DNA of 64,000 nt from Halodesulfurarchaeum sp. HSR-GB (GCF_031432215.1 NZ_JAVKGN010000001.1:1665421-1729420), one strand, 5' to 3'; positions 8,112 through 16,818 are shown, counted from the first letter of the stretch. Program-made: numbers and translations. Notes: generated by a model from the sequence alone, not told the origin.

Positions 8112-8923
8112 CGTCCCACCTCCCACGAGGGGGCATCGCCGATCTCATCGCCAGCTGTATCGGCTTCCTCGCCAGCCCGGCCAGCCAGGTCACGCACCCC
8201 ACGATTGAACGCGGGGAGGAGGAGTTTCGCAGCCAGCCACTCTCGAGCCCGCGTGTGAGTGTCGTCTGATCGAGTGAGCATCGCGGTGTTCGAGGTCTCC
8301 GGGAGCACGTCTGCCGCCACGCCCTCGGTGTAGAGCCGAGTCGCGAATCCACCAGGGAGATCCGGCTGGACGGGCTCGCCGTGGGTCGCCAACTGAAGGC
8401 GTTCGCCCCAGTTGAGAACGTCCGCCGGTTCGTCGAAGCCATCGAGGAACGCCTCGAGGACTCCTTCCTGGTCGCGATCGATCTCGTCGATCGCCGGGCG
8501 CATCGCGATATACCGCATCCGGCTCACGTCTTGGGCCTCTTTTGTCTCGCCGACGTAGCTGCCAGCATCCTTTCGGAGCTGTCTGAGTGCCCGGTGGAAC
8601 GCCGGGAGCACCGACCACGCCCAGAAGTACCGCCGCACTTCCTGGCTATCGTAGGCCGTGTCGGGCGCGGCATGATCGGCGAGCAGCGCCTCGAGGAACG
8701 GCCCTCGATCGTGGCCTGGCGTCGGTGGGAACTCCTCGGCGATCTGTTGATACCGACGCTGGGGGATCTCGCCACGGGTTCGGACTGTCAGGCGCTGGAA
8801 CCAGGCCAACGCCTCGCGAGGTGAGTCAAAGCCCGCTTCGAGCTCGGTGCGCATCTCCTGCACGTCGATCCGGAGTTTCCGGAGCGACGGGCGTCGGGAC
8901 TGTTGCACGTCGGTCTTACTCAT
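8108..8923 (-). CDS. Hypothetical soluble protein, 271 aa
   Basis: Begins MSKTDVQQSR. Helical and charged with no signal peptide or membrane segment. Overlaps the preceding gene by eight bases and the ATPase gene by four, so it is probably a cytoplasmic partner of the ATPase. A repeated pattern of Trp and Arg (WFQRL, YFWAWSVLPAFHRAL, LLLPAFNRGV) is visible. Two LPAF(H/N)R motifs about 140 residues apart hint at an internal duplication. No known family recognised. Confidence 0.7.
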   Translation of the reverse strand: MSKTDVQQSRRPSLRKLRIDVQEMRTELEAGFDSPREALAWFQRLTVRTRGEIPQRRYQQIAEEFPPTPGHDRGPFLEALLADHAAPDTAYDSQEVRRYFWAWSVLPAFHRALRQLRKDAGSYVGETKEAQDVSRMRYIAMRPAIDEIDRDQEGVLEAFLDGFDEPADVLNWGERLQLATHGEPVQPDLPGGFATRLYTEGVAADVLPETSNTAMLTRSDDTHTRAREWLAAKLLLPAFNRGVRDLAGRAGEEADTAGDEIGDAPSWEVGR

Positions 8924-10553
8924 CGGTATCGTCCTCCGTTTCGTCCGTTTCCCGTTCGGGGAGTGGGTCGATCAGGTCGCCGCTGCGGTCGACATCCTCG
9001 GAGAACATCTCCTCGATCAGGGTGGAGTCCTGCTCCTGGAGCGCCTCTTGGACATCTTTCTCCGAGCGGGCCTGGAGCGAGACGATCGTGTCGCGAGCGT
9101 CCTCGATCGTGTCTGCGTCTTCGGCCTCGACGCTGAGGTACAGCATCGACGCCCAGGCGGAGCGTAGGTGTGCGGGTGCGGGCTCGACCCGGGCGTGCCC
9201 ATCCTGCGGGCGGACAGTCGCGACTGTTACGGCACCGAGGAACGCCAGCATCCCGATTCCACCCCCGAAGGTGGCCGACGCCATCTGGGCGATAGCCAGG
9301 AGGACGGCGCCACCCACGAGTACCGTGAGCCAGTCGCCTCGAGTCTCCGGTTCGGGGAGTTCCAGGCCCCAGCCTTCCGGCTGATAGTCCAAGATCTCCT
9401 CGGCGTCCGGATGCACCCAGACCATCTCGTCGATCGGCGAGTCCGTCAGCTCCATCCGGGTCTTGAGTTCCTCGGAGCGTTCGAGGCGAGCAGCCCCGCC
9501 GAAGATTCGTGCCAGGAAGGGGATCAGCCCATCACGAACGACTGCTGTAGAGCCATCGGGCATCTTGACGGTCTTCTCCTCGCGTTCCTCGAGGTCGATG
9601 ATGTCGACGGCTTCCTCACCACTGGGTGAGGTGGCTTTGTCGAGGACTGGTCGGAAGAACGCCGTATGAGAGACGTTCGTCGTGTAGGTTTCGAGCATCA
9701 CGATTCCGACGATCGCGACGACCAGCGCCGCCAGGATGCGCGGGGCGTTCACCAGGATTTCCGTCACGCTGGAGAACTGCGTCGCCAGGATCAGTGCCGA
9801 GCCGATCGCCAGCGTGAAAGCCCATTTCACGTAGCCCCAGCCCGGTCCTTTTCCCGCCCGCCGTAGCGCTCCGGCCACCAGGCCGCCAACGAGGAACACA
9901 CCGACGATGATCGGGAGGACGAACTCGAAGCTCGCTCGGGTCAGGTAATCGCCCTCTGTTTGAATCCCGGCTGCCTGACTGGTCGCGACTGATTCATGCG
10001 TGAACGTCCATCGCAGGTCGTCTTCGTGGCCTTCCGCCCAGACCGTCACCTGGCGGGGTTTCTGGGACTTCCGGAGGGAGATCTCCTGCATCGCCCACCC
10101 TCGCTTGAAGCTGACTTCGTGCGTGTCGACGACGAGGTCCTTGACATAGGCCTCTGTCACCGTTTCGTTGCCCTGCTGAACCTTCCGCTCACCCTCTCGC
10201 CAGTAGGCGACTTTGACCGTCATTTCCTCGCTGGCTTCGTCCTGGAGGATGGTCCGGAGGTAGATCGCGTTCCGCTCGACGGTATCACCCGGCGACAGGA
10301 ACTTCCAGTCGTCGTCTTCCGGGTCACCCGGGTTTGCGAGCAGGGCGTCAGCCGGCCAGTGGACGGCCCAGTACTGTCGGCCATCTGCGGATCTCACCGA
10401 GTCCGGGCTGTTCGAGAGTTGCGTTCCTCCCTGCTTCAACTCCGTCAGCGTGTAGTCGTGTTCGTCGTCGCCCTGGGCGACGGCTGGGGCCGCCAGCATC
10501 GAGCCGAGCAGCAGGACCGCGAACAGCGCTGCGATGAACGTTCGTGCCTTCAT
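8916..10553 (-). CDS. Exported multi-pass membrane protein, 545 aa
   Basis: True start is ATG 10553, in an ATGA overlap with the upstream gene. An upstream in-frame extension is a shadow of that gene. Signal peptide MKARTFIAALFAVLLLGSML with cleavage after AAPAVA. A beta-rich extracellular domain covers residues 28-205, then three transmembrane helices at about 212-305, a soluble domain, two more hydrophobic helices at about 425-470 and an acidic cytoplasmic tail. A large outer domain plus a tail next to a cytosolic ATPase fits a channel or assembly platform. Family not recognised. Confidence 0.75.
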   Translation of the reverse strand: MKARTFIAALFAVLLLGSMLAAPAVAQGDDEHDYTLTELKQGGTQLSNSPDSVRSADGRQYWAVHWPADALLANPGDPEDDDWKFLSPGDTVERNAIYLRTILQDEASEEMTVKVAYWREGERKVQQGNETVTEAYVKDLVVDTHEVSFKRGWAMQEISLRKSQKPRQVTVWAEGHEDDLRWTFTHESVATSQAAGIQTEGDYLTRASFEFVLPIIVGVFLVGGLVAGALRRAGKGPGWGYVKWAFTLAIGSALILATQFSSVTEILVNAPRILAALVVAIVGIVMLETYTTNVSHTAFFRPVLDKATSPSGEEAVDIIDLEEREEKTVKMPDGSTAVVRDGLIPFLARIFGGAARLERSEELKTRMELTDSPIDEMVWVHPDAEEILDYQPEGWGLELPEPETRGDWLTVLVGGAVLLAIAQMASATFGGGIGMLAFLGAVTVATVRPQDGHARVEPAPAHLRSAWASMLYLSVEAEDADTIEDARDTIVSLQARSEKDVQEALQEQDSTLIEEMFSEDVDRSGDLIDPLPERETDETEDDTDE

Positions 10554-11212
10554 GATTGATAGCGAATGTAGTAGGCCATGGCCGCGATGAACAGGGTCAC
10601 CCCGACCCACTGCATCGGCTCCAGGCTGGGAATAATCGAGGCGACTGTGCCACCGGCATCTCCACCGAGCTGTACGTAGCCGATGAAGACCGTGAACAGG
10701 TAGCCCAACTCGCCCGCGTAGGGCGCGAGCGCGTCCATCATACCGGAGGCAACGGCGAAGCCACCTGTCAGGACGAGGACGCCAATCCCAACGATGAGTT
10801 CTGTCCAGCTGGAAATCGAGCGCTTGGCCGTTCGCTGGGTGCGGTTGATAGCCGTCGAAGCGGATGCGACTTGTCGGCGGTGCTGGAGATACCAGTAGGC
10901 AAACAGCCCGACGACGATCAGGACGGCGAGCCACCAGTTGGCCTTTGCGACTGTGATCGGGTCCTCGACGTACTCCCAGATCGCCCAGACCGCCAGGACC
11001 AACGCGAAGGCCTGGATGATGCTTGCGGTCGATCCGGCGTATCCCGTTGCGGAAACGGAATCACTGCGAGCTGCGGAGTCGCCGAGCAAGGCCAGGACCG
11101 AGAGGATCGCTGCTGCTGGGATTAGGACCATCAGGCCCAGGCCGAGGGTTTGCCAGCCGATTACGGTCACCGCCAGGAAGACGGCGGCCGAGAGCGTTAC
11201 GCGACGGTCCAT
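10550..11212 (-). CDS. Polytopic membrane protein, 220 aa
   Basis: Begins MDRRVTLSAA and carries about six hydrophobic helices, with a polar basic loop at residues 110-135 (HRRQVASAS...TQRTAKRS). Translationally coupled to the 545-aa membrane protein. The size and helix number loosely resemble multi-pass channel components of secretion systems, but no sequence signature confirms this. Confidence 0.75.
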   Translation of the reverse strand: MDRRVTLSAAVFLAVTVIGWQTLGLGLMVLIPAAAILSVLALLGDSAARSDSVSATGYAGSTASIIQAFALVLAVWAIWEYVEDPITVAKANWWLAVLIVVGLFAYWYLQHRRQVASASTAINRTQRTAKRSISSWTELIVGIGVLVLTGGFAVASGMMDALAPYAGELGYLFTVFIGYVQLGGDAGGTVASIIPSLEPMQWVGVTLFIAAMAYYIRYQS

Positions 11213-11272
11213 GACTCACCCCCGTCTGTGATTCCCGGCCTCGAGGACCGGGCTCGATACGGTCGTGTCGTG

Positions 11273-11551
11273 TTATGCTCTGTCATTTTTCAGTCGTTGT
11301 CGGAGTCGGTTGATGAGATGGACGAGGTACAGGATCGCGATCACGACCAGGAGATCAGTCACGAGAGCCTGGTCGAGCCATCCCACGTCCGGGGCGATTC
11401 GTGCCAGTACAGCCATCGCGGGGTATAGGAGATCGACCGAGCCCATCACCAGGTCGAAGCTTCCGAAGATCAGGTCGGCGCCGTTCAGCGTCACGTCTGC
11501 CAGCACGCCCAAGGCGCCCCCGCCGAGCAGCCCGTCTTTCCAGTCGTTCAT
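11273..11551 (-). CDS. Small membrane protein, 92 aa
   Basis: Begins MNDWKDGLLG. Two to three hydrophobic segments (about residues 8-32, 38-50 and 63-82) and a basic C-terminus (INRLRQRLKNDRA). Start overlaps the upstream stop (ATGA). A 60-bp gap follows before the 220-aa gene. One of five consecutive membrane genes of the element; function unknown. Confidence 0.7.
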   Translation of the reverse strand: MNDWKDGLLGGGALGVLADVTLNGADLIFGSFDLVMGSVDLLYPAMAVLARIAPDVGWLDQALVTDLLVVIAILYLVHLINRLRQRLKNDRA

Positions 11552-11985
11552 AGTTTCCTCACGAATGGGATGCTGTCGACCGGGAGGTACGTCTCGAGGA
11601 AGCCCCAGATCATGTACAGCAGCGTGATCGCGATTAGTGCCGGAATTAGCCAGACCCCCACCAACACGATCGGGGCGAAGACGCCGGCTGGTTCTGCTAC
11701 CTCAACGGCCATCTGCCCGATATCGCGCCACAGTTCTTGCAGTGCGTCTCCGGGCATCCCGAAGGCCGTCAGTACCGGCTCGATGATCGCCACCTGGGGG
11801 ATGTTCGCGAGCGTCGTCCAGAGCGACTCGATGTAGCCGAGCACCTGGCTCCAGAGGTCGAAGATCCAGCCGACGACGACCGTCGCGAGGAACGCTCGCG
11901 GGTCAGTGAGGATCTGGGGCGGGTCGCTGATCCATCCGGGAACCCCACTGATCGCGCCCCATGTGGTTTCAGTATCTTCGGCCAT
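11548..11985 (-). CDS. Small membrane protein, 145 aa
   Basis: Begins MAEDTETTWG. Has two hydrophobic regions, about residues 30-65 and 100-132, joined by an amphipathic stretch. Its ATG shares a base with the upstream stop (TGATG) and its own stop overlaps the next start. Part of the membrane-gene run; not recognised. Confidence 0.7.
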   Translation of the reverse strand: MAEDTETTWGAISGVPGWISDPPQILTDPRAFLATVVVGWIFDLWSQVLGYIESLWTTLANIPQVAIIEPVLTAFGMPGDALQELWRDIGQMAVEVAEPAGVFAPIVLVGVWLIPALIAITLLYMIWGFLETYLPVDSIPFVRKL

Positions 11986-12332
11986 CAGAGTCCCTCCCTT
12001 ACGCGATCGACCATCCAGTTCACCGCGATGAAGAACACCGCGAGCACGACGACACCGAGAATCCAGTCAAACGGCCCCGCTATCGGGAACTGGTCGGCGA
12101 CGACTGCCCAAGCTTGCTCGATGGTTCCAGCTGGAACAGTAAAGCCCAGGCCGAGGGTTTCCCCCAACCAGGTCAACGCACTCTCGAGGAGCGTCGCTGG
12201 AACCGTGAGGAGCTCGAACAGGAAGTTCGTCAGGCCATCGAGCGCTACCAGGACGTAACTCGAAACCAGCGTCCCGGCGAGAGCTGCCCACTTGATGGAA
12301 TCCCCGTCGACGTACTCGGCGCTATCCACCAC
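11985..12332 (-). CDS. Small membrane protein, 115 aa, GTG start
   Basis: The GTG at 12332 is preceded by AAGGAGGTGATC, an almost perfect match to the haloarchaeal anti-Shine-Dalgarno, which decides the start. Two long hydrophobic segments lie at about residues 12-50 and 85-107. Tightly coupled to the following 145-aa gene. No family recognised. Confidence 0.7.
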   Translation of the reverse strand: MVDSAEYVDGDSIKWAALAGTLVSSYVLVALDGLTNFLFELLTVPATLLESALTWLGETLGLGFTVPAGTIEQAWAVVADQFPIAGPFDWILGVVVLAVFFIAVNWMVDRVREGL

Positions 12333-12368
12333 GGGCGATCACCTCCTTGAGCGGGGCGATCATGGTGG

Positions 12369-12746
12369 CTACCTCCACGGGAGCAGGTTGTCGATGATCG
12401 GAATGTCGGGGTCCAGGACGGTCCACACATAGAATCCGAACACGATCGAGGCCACGCCCACGGCCCAGGTTCCTGGTCCGAAGAACGCCCAGTCTCCCTG
12501 TGTGAGCGAGAATGCCGTGAAATCTGCCGTCTCGTTAAGGATCGTGATCGGGCTCTGGAAGAAGGCCGCGACGAAGTCCCGGAAGTCGGCCATGACTCCC
12601 AGCACCCTGGCGAGGCCGTCCGAGAAGGCCTCCGAGATCGTGATTGCGATCCCGAAAATCGCCAGGATCAGGGCTGAAATACCCTGGCTCGTCGCTTCGG
12701 CAGGGTTGAGGCCCTGAGCCCGCTCGATCCAGTCTTCAGCGGCCAT
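12369..12746 (-). CDS. Small membrane protein, 125 aa
   Basis: Begins MAAEDWIERA. Hydrophobic helices at about residues 20-42, 52-70 and 92-112. The ribosome-binding sequence GAGGTGATC overlaps the TGA of the upstream Tat-protein gene, linking the two translationally. The downstream neighbours are the other small membrane proteins of the same block. Confidence 0.7.
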   Translation of the reverse strand: MAAEDWIERAQGLNPAEATSQGISALILAIFGIAITISEAFSDGLARVLGVMADFRDFVAAFFQSPITILNETADFTAFSLTQGDWAFFGPGTWAVGVASIVFGFYVWTVLDPDIPIIDNLLPWR

Positions 12747-12752
12747 CGACGA

Positions 12753-14501
12753 TCACCTCGACCCGCCGATGAATCCCAGGCTCGACAGGCCCAGGTAGCC
12801 CACGATCGCCGAGATCGCCATGCCGGGCAGGCTGAACAGGTAGTCCAGCGGGCCGCTCGACTCACCCTCGATCGGGCCTGCCGCCGCCTCGTCTTCCGCG
12901 CTGGAACGCTCATCCTCGGTGTATAGGATGTCCATGTAAATCGCATCGAAATCCCCCGGCTGGATGGCCGTGGAGAGTTCGATCTCCTCGTCGAGCGAAG
13001 CATCGCCGTAGGCCGAAGTCCGGTCCGTCAGGGAAACCTCGTCGTCGTCGATCTCGGCGAGTTCGACCATGTCACTCTGTCCGGTCGCGAGTCCGGCCTC
13101 GACAAACCGCGACGCGGGGAACAGCACTTCATCGTAGAGGCCTTCGAGCGTCCAGTCCAGGTCGTAGGCCGTTAGCTCCTCGAAGTTGTAGACCATCTGG
13201 AGCCGATACGGGTGGTCGTAGCGCTCCGCTTCTGACCACTCGTACTCGACATGATCGTCCGGGAGTTTGCTCGCGACCAGCTCGATGTCGTACTCGACGT
13301 CGGCGATGGCCGCGGATGCGAGGGGCTCGTTGATCGTGTCCAGGCCGGTGATCGAGAAGGAGCCAGTCGGCTCCGTGATCTCCTGGGTGTCGAGTTCGTC
13401 GTCTGCGTTGGTGAACTCCTCAGTTCCGAAAACCCACTCGCTCTCGCGCTCGAGGTTGAAGCCGTAGATCGACAGGTCTGCGTTGGCCTCGGCGACCTCG
13501 ATCTCGACTTCCGAGAGGTTGTTGTACGTCCCATCGCCGTTATTCGTCTGGGGAAGGTCGCCGAGCCGGATCTGGTAGACCCCGCTCTCGACCGTGGTCG
13601 TCGCGATCGTGCCGTCGTTGGCCGTGTCACCGGCCGGATCGATGATGGCCTCGCGAACGTCGCCGTCCTCGTCGATGAATCGGAACGTGACGACCACGCC
13701 CGACTCGACTATATTCGCGTCGAAGACCAGCTGGAACAGCTTGCGATCCTCGCCGCTCGTGATGTCGACGTAGGAGCTGTCGAAGGTCGCCACGGCGGTA
13801 TCGCCCGATCCCTGGCTCGATGTCGAGACGTGGAGTGCCGGGCCGTCTGCCGGGCTGGTGTCGTCTTCGACAGTCATCGAGCCGGCGGTGTTGGCCTCGT
13901 CGACGGTCCAGTGAGTTGCATCGAGGGCCGTGACGGCTTCTTCGTCGCCGTCTGCGTTCTCGAACGTCTCCTCGCGAGGGAACGCCTGGTAGTCCTCAGC
14001 GTCGAAAGCCGACGCCATGAGGGTGATCGGGTTGTGCGGCGTGTCTTCCTCGTCGCGGGGTGCGATCTCCGCGCCGTAGTTCGAGAGCGAGTCGCGCTCG
14101 CCGGAGTCGTCGGTGAAGTCCAGCGGAGCGAAGTCCGATTCGTGATTGGCGACTGTTACCGCCGCCTTGATGAACGGCGCCTGCACGTAGTCGCCGTCGA
14201 CGTCGAGGCCGGAAACGGCACCGACCGAGCCGGCTCCCGCGCCGATCGCGACCGCTGTCGCCGTGGCAGCTGCGCCGGCTTTCATGACGCCGCGCCGGGT
14301 CATCATCTGCTGGTCGATCTCTGTGCTGTTGCTGTCGGGGTTCGTAGACATATTCTGAGTCGTTGAGTTCTCAGTTTTCGCCTGAGAGACGGCGGTGTTA
14401 TCTGACGGTACCCAGGTCTGCCGGAGATCGCGAACGTATCGCCGAAATTCCTCAGTCGCGACGATGCCCTCGAGGTCTGGAAGGTCGTCGCGGTCGGTCA
14501 C
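12753..14501 (-). CDS. Tat-exported surface protein with C-terminal membrane anchor
   Basis: A twin-arginine motif (MTRRGVMKAGAAATATAVAI) is followed by about 430 residues of acidic beta-rich ectodomain and one C-terminal transmembrane helix (LPGMAISAIVGYLGLSSLGF). The topology matches haloarchaeal spike or surface glycoproteins. The GTG at 14501 has a GGAGG eight bases upstream and gives 582 aa with about 70 residues ahead of the Tat motif. The ATG at 14351 gives 532 aa with a normal-length signal. I list the longer frame because its ribosome-binding site is better, but the shorter start is equally plausible. First gene of the minus-strand membrane/ATPase block. Confidence 0.75.
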   Translation of the reverse strand: MTDRDDLPDLEGIVATEEFRRYVRDLRQTWVPSDNTAVSQAKTENSTTQNMSTNPDSNSTEIDQQMMTRRGVMKAGAAATATAVAIGAGAGSVGAVSGLDVDGDYVQAPFIKAAVTVANHESDFAPLDFTDDSGERDSLSNYGAEIAPRDEEDTPHNPITLMASAFDAEDYQAFPREETFENADGDEEAVTALDATHWTVDEANTAGSMTVEDDTSPADGPALHVSTSSQGSGDTAVATFDSSYVDITSGEDRKLFQLVFDANIVESGVVVTFRFIDEDGDVREAIIDPAGDTANDGTIATTTVESGVYQIRLGDLPQTNNGDGTYNNLSEVEIEVAEANADLSIYGFNLERESEWVFGTEEFTNADDELDTQEITEPTGSFSITGLDTINEPLASAAIADVEYDIELVASKLPDDHVEYEWSEAERYDHPYRLQMVYNFEELTAYDLDWTLEGLYDEVLFPASRFVEAGLATGQSDMVELAEIDDDEVSLTDRTSAYGDASLDEEIELSTAIQPGDFDAIYMDILYTEDERSSAEDEAAAGPIEGESSGPLDYLFSLPGMAISAIVGYLGLSSLGFIGGSR

Positions 14502-14682
14502 AAGCAATCCCTCCGACGGCCAGTGTCCCAGGGGTTTGTTTTCATGCGTGTTTGGGAGCGGCTGCGACTCCGCGGCCGGCAGTCCAAGATTTCAGCAGTG
14601 CCGCTCACGTACTCAAAAGCCACTTACAGGAGGTTTAAACGCGGAAAAACAGATTGTTTTCAGCTTGTTACCAGCTTGTTGC

Positions 14683-14715
14683 TATCAATATATAGGCAGT
14701 TCTAGAATGTTGATA
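14683..14715 (+). promoter_or_regulatory. Promoter and candidate operator of the AbrB-like gene
   Basis: The arms TATCAATAT (14683-14691) and ATGTTGATA (14707-14715) form an 8-of-9 inverted repeat. The left arm runs into an AT-rich ATATATA box about 25 bp upstream of the ATG at 14717, so the transcript would be nearly leaderless. Two tandem copies of CAGCTTGTT lie just upstream (14661-14680). The placement over TATA and start suggests autorepression. Confidence 0.55.
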
Positions 14716-14716
14716 T

Positions 14717-14938
14717 ATGCCACAAGCCCTCGAAAAATCGGGCCGGATGTTGGCTGCCGGGCATCGCTCGCTGCGAGACTTTAGCCGGGGCGATCCCGGG
14801 ATCTCCATGCCTCGCGAGGCCATGCGAGATCTGGGTCTCCTCGAGGACGGTGAGGTTGACACTACTCAGCAGGTCTTCGTGACCGTCTACGACGACGGCC
14901 GCGTCGTGATTGATCTGCAGGTGACTGGCGATGAGTGA
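14717..14938 (+). CDS. AbrB/SpoVT-type DNA-binding protein, 73 aa
   Basis: Residues 28-68 read SMPREAMRDLGLLEDGEV...VTVYDDGRVVIDL, the swapped-hairpin AbrB pattern: proline, helix, then GD/DG turn and a beta strand. Leaderless start at 14717. Diverges from the surface-protein operon and leads a plus-strand operon, overlapping the next gene by eight bases. Likely a local regulator; partner or antitoxin use is possible but the next gene is not a recognisable toxin. Confidence 0.65.
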   Translation: MPQALEKSGRMLAAGHRSLRDFSRGDPGISMPREAMRDLGLLEDGEVDTTQQVFVTVYDDGRVVIDLQVTGDE

Positions 14939-15359
14939 GGAAGTTGACGGAGGAGTTGAACAACTATTCGCCGCCTACGAAGCGGCCTTAAACCCTTACG
15001 CAGAGGTCGATTGCGCCCTTTCAAAGTGGGAATCTGATAAGGGGACGTTCACCATTGAGATGGGGAATTTTTCCGACGGATTGTGGTTGAACGTGGCTTC
15101 GTTCGGCAGCTCCATCTCCGCAACTGATTTCGCGGATAGTTGGCCGAAGGAGATCAAGGATCAGGGCCACGGTTACGTGGTTTTGAAACCCAAGTCGTCG
15201 GACCCTGACGGGTTAACTTCTGAAACGCTTCAGGTAGCTTCGTTCGTTGACGGCGATCTGATTGACATCGAAATGAAGAACATCGAAAATCTCCCTGATT
15301 GGTTCCCTGAGTCGCTCAAAAAATGGGTCTACAAGGGCCAGCGGGGTGAACAGGCGTGA
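14931..15359 (+). CDS. Hypothetical 142-aa protein
   Basis: Begins MSEEVDGGVE. Soluble alpha/beta protein without signal peptide or clear motif; GC content is lower than its surroundings. Overlaps the AbrB-like gene by eight bases (ATGAGTGA) and the next gene by four. It might be the functional partner of the AbrB-like protein, by position only. Confidence 0.6.
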   Translation: MSEEVDGGVEQLFAAYEAALNPYAEVDCALSKWESDKGTFTIEMGNFSDGLWLNVASFGSSISATDFADSWPKEIKDQGHGYVVLKPKSSDPDGLTSETLQVASFVDGDLIDIEMKNIENLPDWFPESLKKWVYKGQRGEQA

Positions 15360-15574
15360 CGCAAAACTCCCCTACCGTCTCTGACAGCGAGGTCGTGACT
15401 CGCCACCGAGCAAAGTGCGAGAGCTGTGGCCGTGAGGAGACCGCTGGCGGCTCGATGGAAGAGTACGATCGCCTCGAAAACGAGTTCGCAAACCACATCG
15501 ATGATGGAACCGCCTGCCACGGATTCTCGATCTGGGCGATCTACAAGGACGGAGGTGAGAAGCGTGTCGTCTGA
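15356..15574 (+). CDS. Small Cys-rich protein, 72 aa
   Basis: The GTG at 15356 overlaps the upstream TGA (GTGA). Residues 21-24 are CESC and a further His and Cys follow at about 47-55 (HIDDGTACH), consistent with a four-ligand zinc site. No family recognised; typical of small regulators in haloarchaeal mobile elements. Confidence 0.6.
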   Translation: MTQNSPTVSDSEVVTRHRAKCESCGREETAGGSMEEYDRLENEFANHIDDGTACHGFSIWAIYKDGGEKRVV

Positions 15575-16049
15575 CGAAGGAGACGATGCGGGAGTTGTTC
15601 ACGGCGGCGTTGAGGAAAAGGCAAGCCAAGCGTTCCGTGAAAAACTGCGGGAGAAAGAGCCGTCAGAGAAGGAGAAAGACGCGCTACTCGACGAACACGA
15701 TGGGCACTTGATTCGACACACGGACTCACAATTTAGCGAGAAGGAGGACCTTGGCGATGGCGGCGGTATCCAGATGGAACGCACCGCCCAGGTGTCCGAT
15801 ACGTACTGTTTCACCTGTGAGGAGTGGGTTGGATTGTCGGGTGTGGACCTACGGGGAACGCCCCGCTCGAAGGCTGACGCCTTCTATTACGGCGGAATGC
15901 CCGTCGAGATACTTCAAGCGAAGAACGGCGCGGCGAAGACGCTGAACGAACTCGCGGAGGCGCTCAAAGACCGTCTCGACAGGATCGAGAACCGTGAGGA
16001 GGCTTACGAGTTCATCAGCGACGAATTGGAGGGAATTCGGGATGATTGA
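15564..16049 (+). CDS. Hypothetical 161-aa protein with CxxC
   Basis: Start is GTG 15564 (VSSDEGDDAG), preceded by GGAGGTGAG at 15551-15559, although the frame is open further upstream. The N-terminal half is very acidic and helical; the middle contains CFTC, and the C-terminus is a Leu/Glu/Arg-rich coiled-coil-like helix. Overlaps neighbours on both sides. Function unknown. Confidence 0.55.
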   Translation: MSSDEGDDAGVVHGGVEEKASQAFREKLREKEPSEKEKDALLDEHDGHLIRHTDSQFSEKEDLGDGGGIQMERTAQVSDTYCFTCEEWVGLSGVDLRGTPRSKADAFYYGGMPVEILQAKNGAAKTLNELAEALKDRLDRIENREEAYEFISDELEGIRDD

Positions 16050-16269
16050 CGAACAACTTGCCCGCGGAACTGATCGCAGGATCTCCGTTGGCGAGTCGTG
16101 GGAAACGTTCGCTGGCTACCTCCAGGGGTTCGGAGTTGGAATGGGTCTGGCGGCGCTAGGATTCCTCGTCTGGCCGTCGCATGCGTCTCCATCGGCCGGA
16201 GTTATCGCGATCGTCGCGATCGTCTTCAGTTACGTGATAGAGAAGCGGCTTGCTGGGGGTGCCCAATGA
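16042..16269 (+). CDS. Small membrane protein, 75 aa
   Basis: Begins MIDEQLARGT. Two hydrophobic helices, at about residues 22-42 and 48-65, follow a polar N-terminus. Last gene of the operon starting at 14717; it overlaps the preceding stop by eight bases. No family recognised. Confidence 0.6.
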   Translation: MIDEQLARGTDRRISVGESWETFAGYLQGFGVGMGLAALGFLVWPSHASPSAGVIAIVAIVFSYVIEKRLAGGAQ

Positions 16270-16533
16270 CAGACGATCGGGCCCGCGCACTCTGTCACCG
16301 GAGAAGCCGATCTCGACGTGACCGGGCCCGGTTTTTCTCGACGAGAATCGAGATCGCCGATATGCACACGAGCACTCGATCGGCCGTGTGTACGAGCGGG
16401 CGGTCGCGGTCGCGATCGGGACCCACCCGGATGCGGGTGCGTTCTCGGGGGTATATGAACTTTATATACGGGAGTGGTGTTCAGTCAGTCGAGTTTTGCC
16501 ACTCTCAGGAGGTCGTGTGAACGATGCTGGGAA
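16270..16533. other. Non-coding region with a terminator and an orphan strong TATA element
   Basis: The perfect palindrome ACCGGGCCCGGT at 16321-16332 is followed directly by a T run, a good terminator for the 14717 operon. Further right, GTATATGAACTTTATATAC (about 16452-16470) is an inverted repeat that contains strong TATA-like sequences in both directions, yet no convincing gene follows it. An open frame at 16266-16520 exists but is Arg/Ser-rich and runs through the terminator, so I do not call it. CTGGGAATCATTCCCAG at 16525-16541 may end transcripts from both sides. Confidence 0.5.
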
Positions 16534-16761
16534 TCATTCCCAGAAATAGAGCGCTGATATTACAACGAGGAACCCGGTTGGAGCTGCTAGTTTCAGTGCC
16601 AAGGACCAAGAATCAATGAATGAGAATAGTGTTGAGTACATTGGATCGCCCGGTCCGATATTTGGACCAGCACTCAGAATTGCTGAAGCGGCGTATATTC
16701 CAACGAACAGCATGATTGCGGTTGCGCCCATTCCGACGAGCACCTTTGCAGGATCGCTCAT
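16534..16761 (-). CDS. Small membrane protein, 75 aa
   Basis: ATG at 16761 (MSDPAKVLVG); an upstream in-frame extension lacks coding character. Hydrophobic helices at about residues 6-28 and 48-72. It stands alone on the minus strand and has a TATA-like TTTAAA about 28 bp upstream of the start. It diverges from the short gene at 16819. Unknown function. Confidence 0.6.
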   Translation of the reverse strand: MSDPAKVLVGMGATAIMLFVGIYAASAILSAGPNIGPGDPMYSTLFSFIDSWSLALKLAAPTGFLVVISALYFWE

Positions 16762-16818
16762 ATTTGATTTGGTCGAAGCCTTATCGTTTAAAGAACTCGA
16801 TAAAACCAACAATAAACT

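Noticed and set aside
13251-14366. 371-aa plus-strand open frame
   Set aside because: Antisense to the Tat surface protein; high GC leaves the complementary frame open. No start context and no motif.
16266-16520. 84-codon frame overlapping the preceding stop by ATGA
   Set aside because: Arg/Ser-rich product, passes through a strong palindromic terminator; overlap alone is weak evidence in GC-rich DNA.
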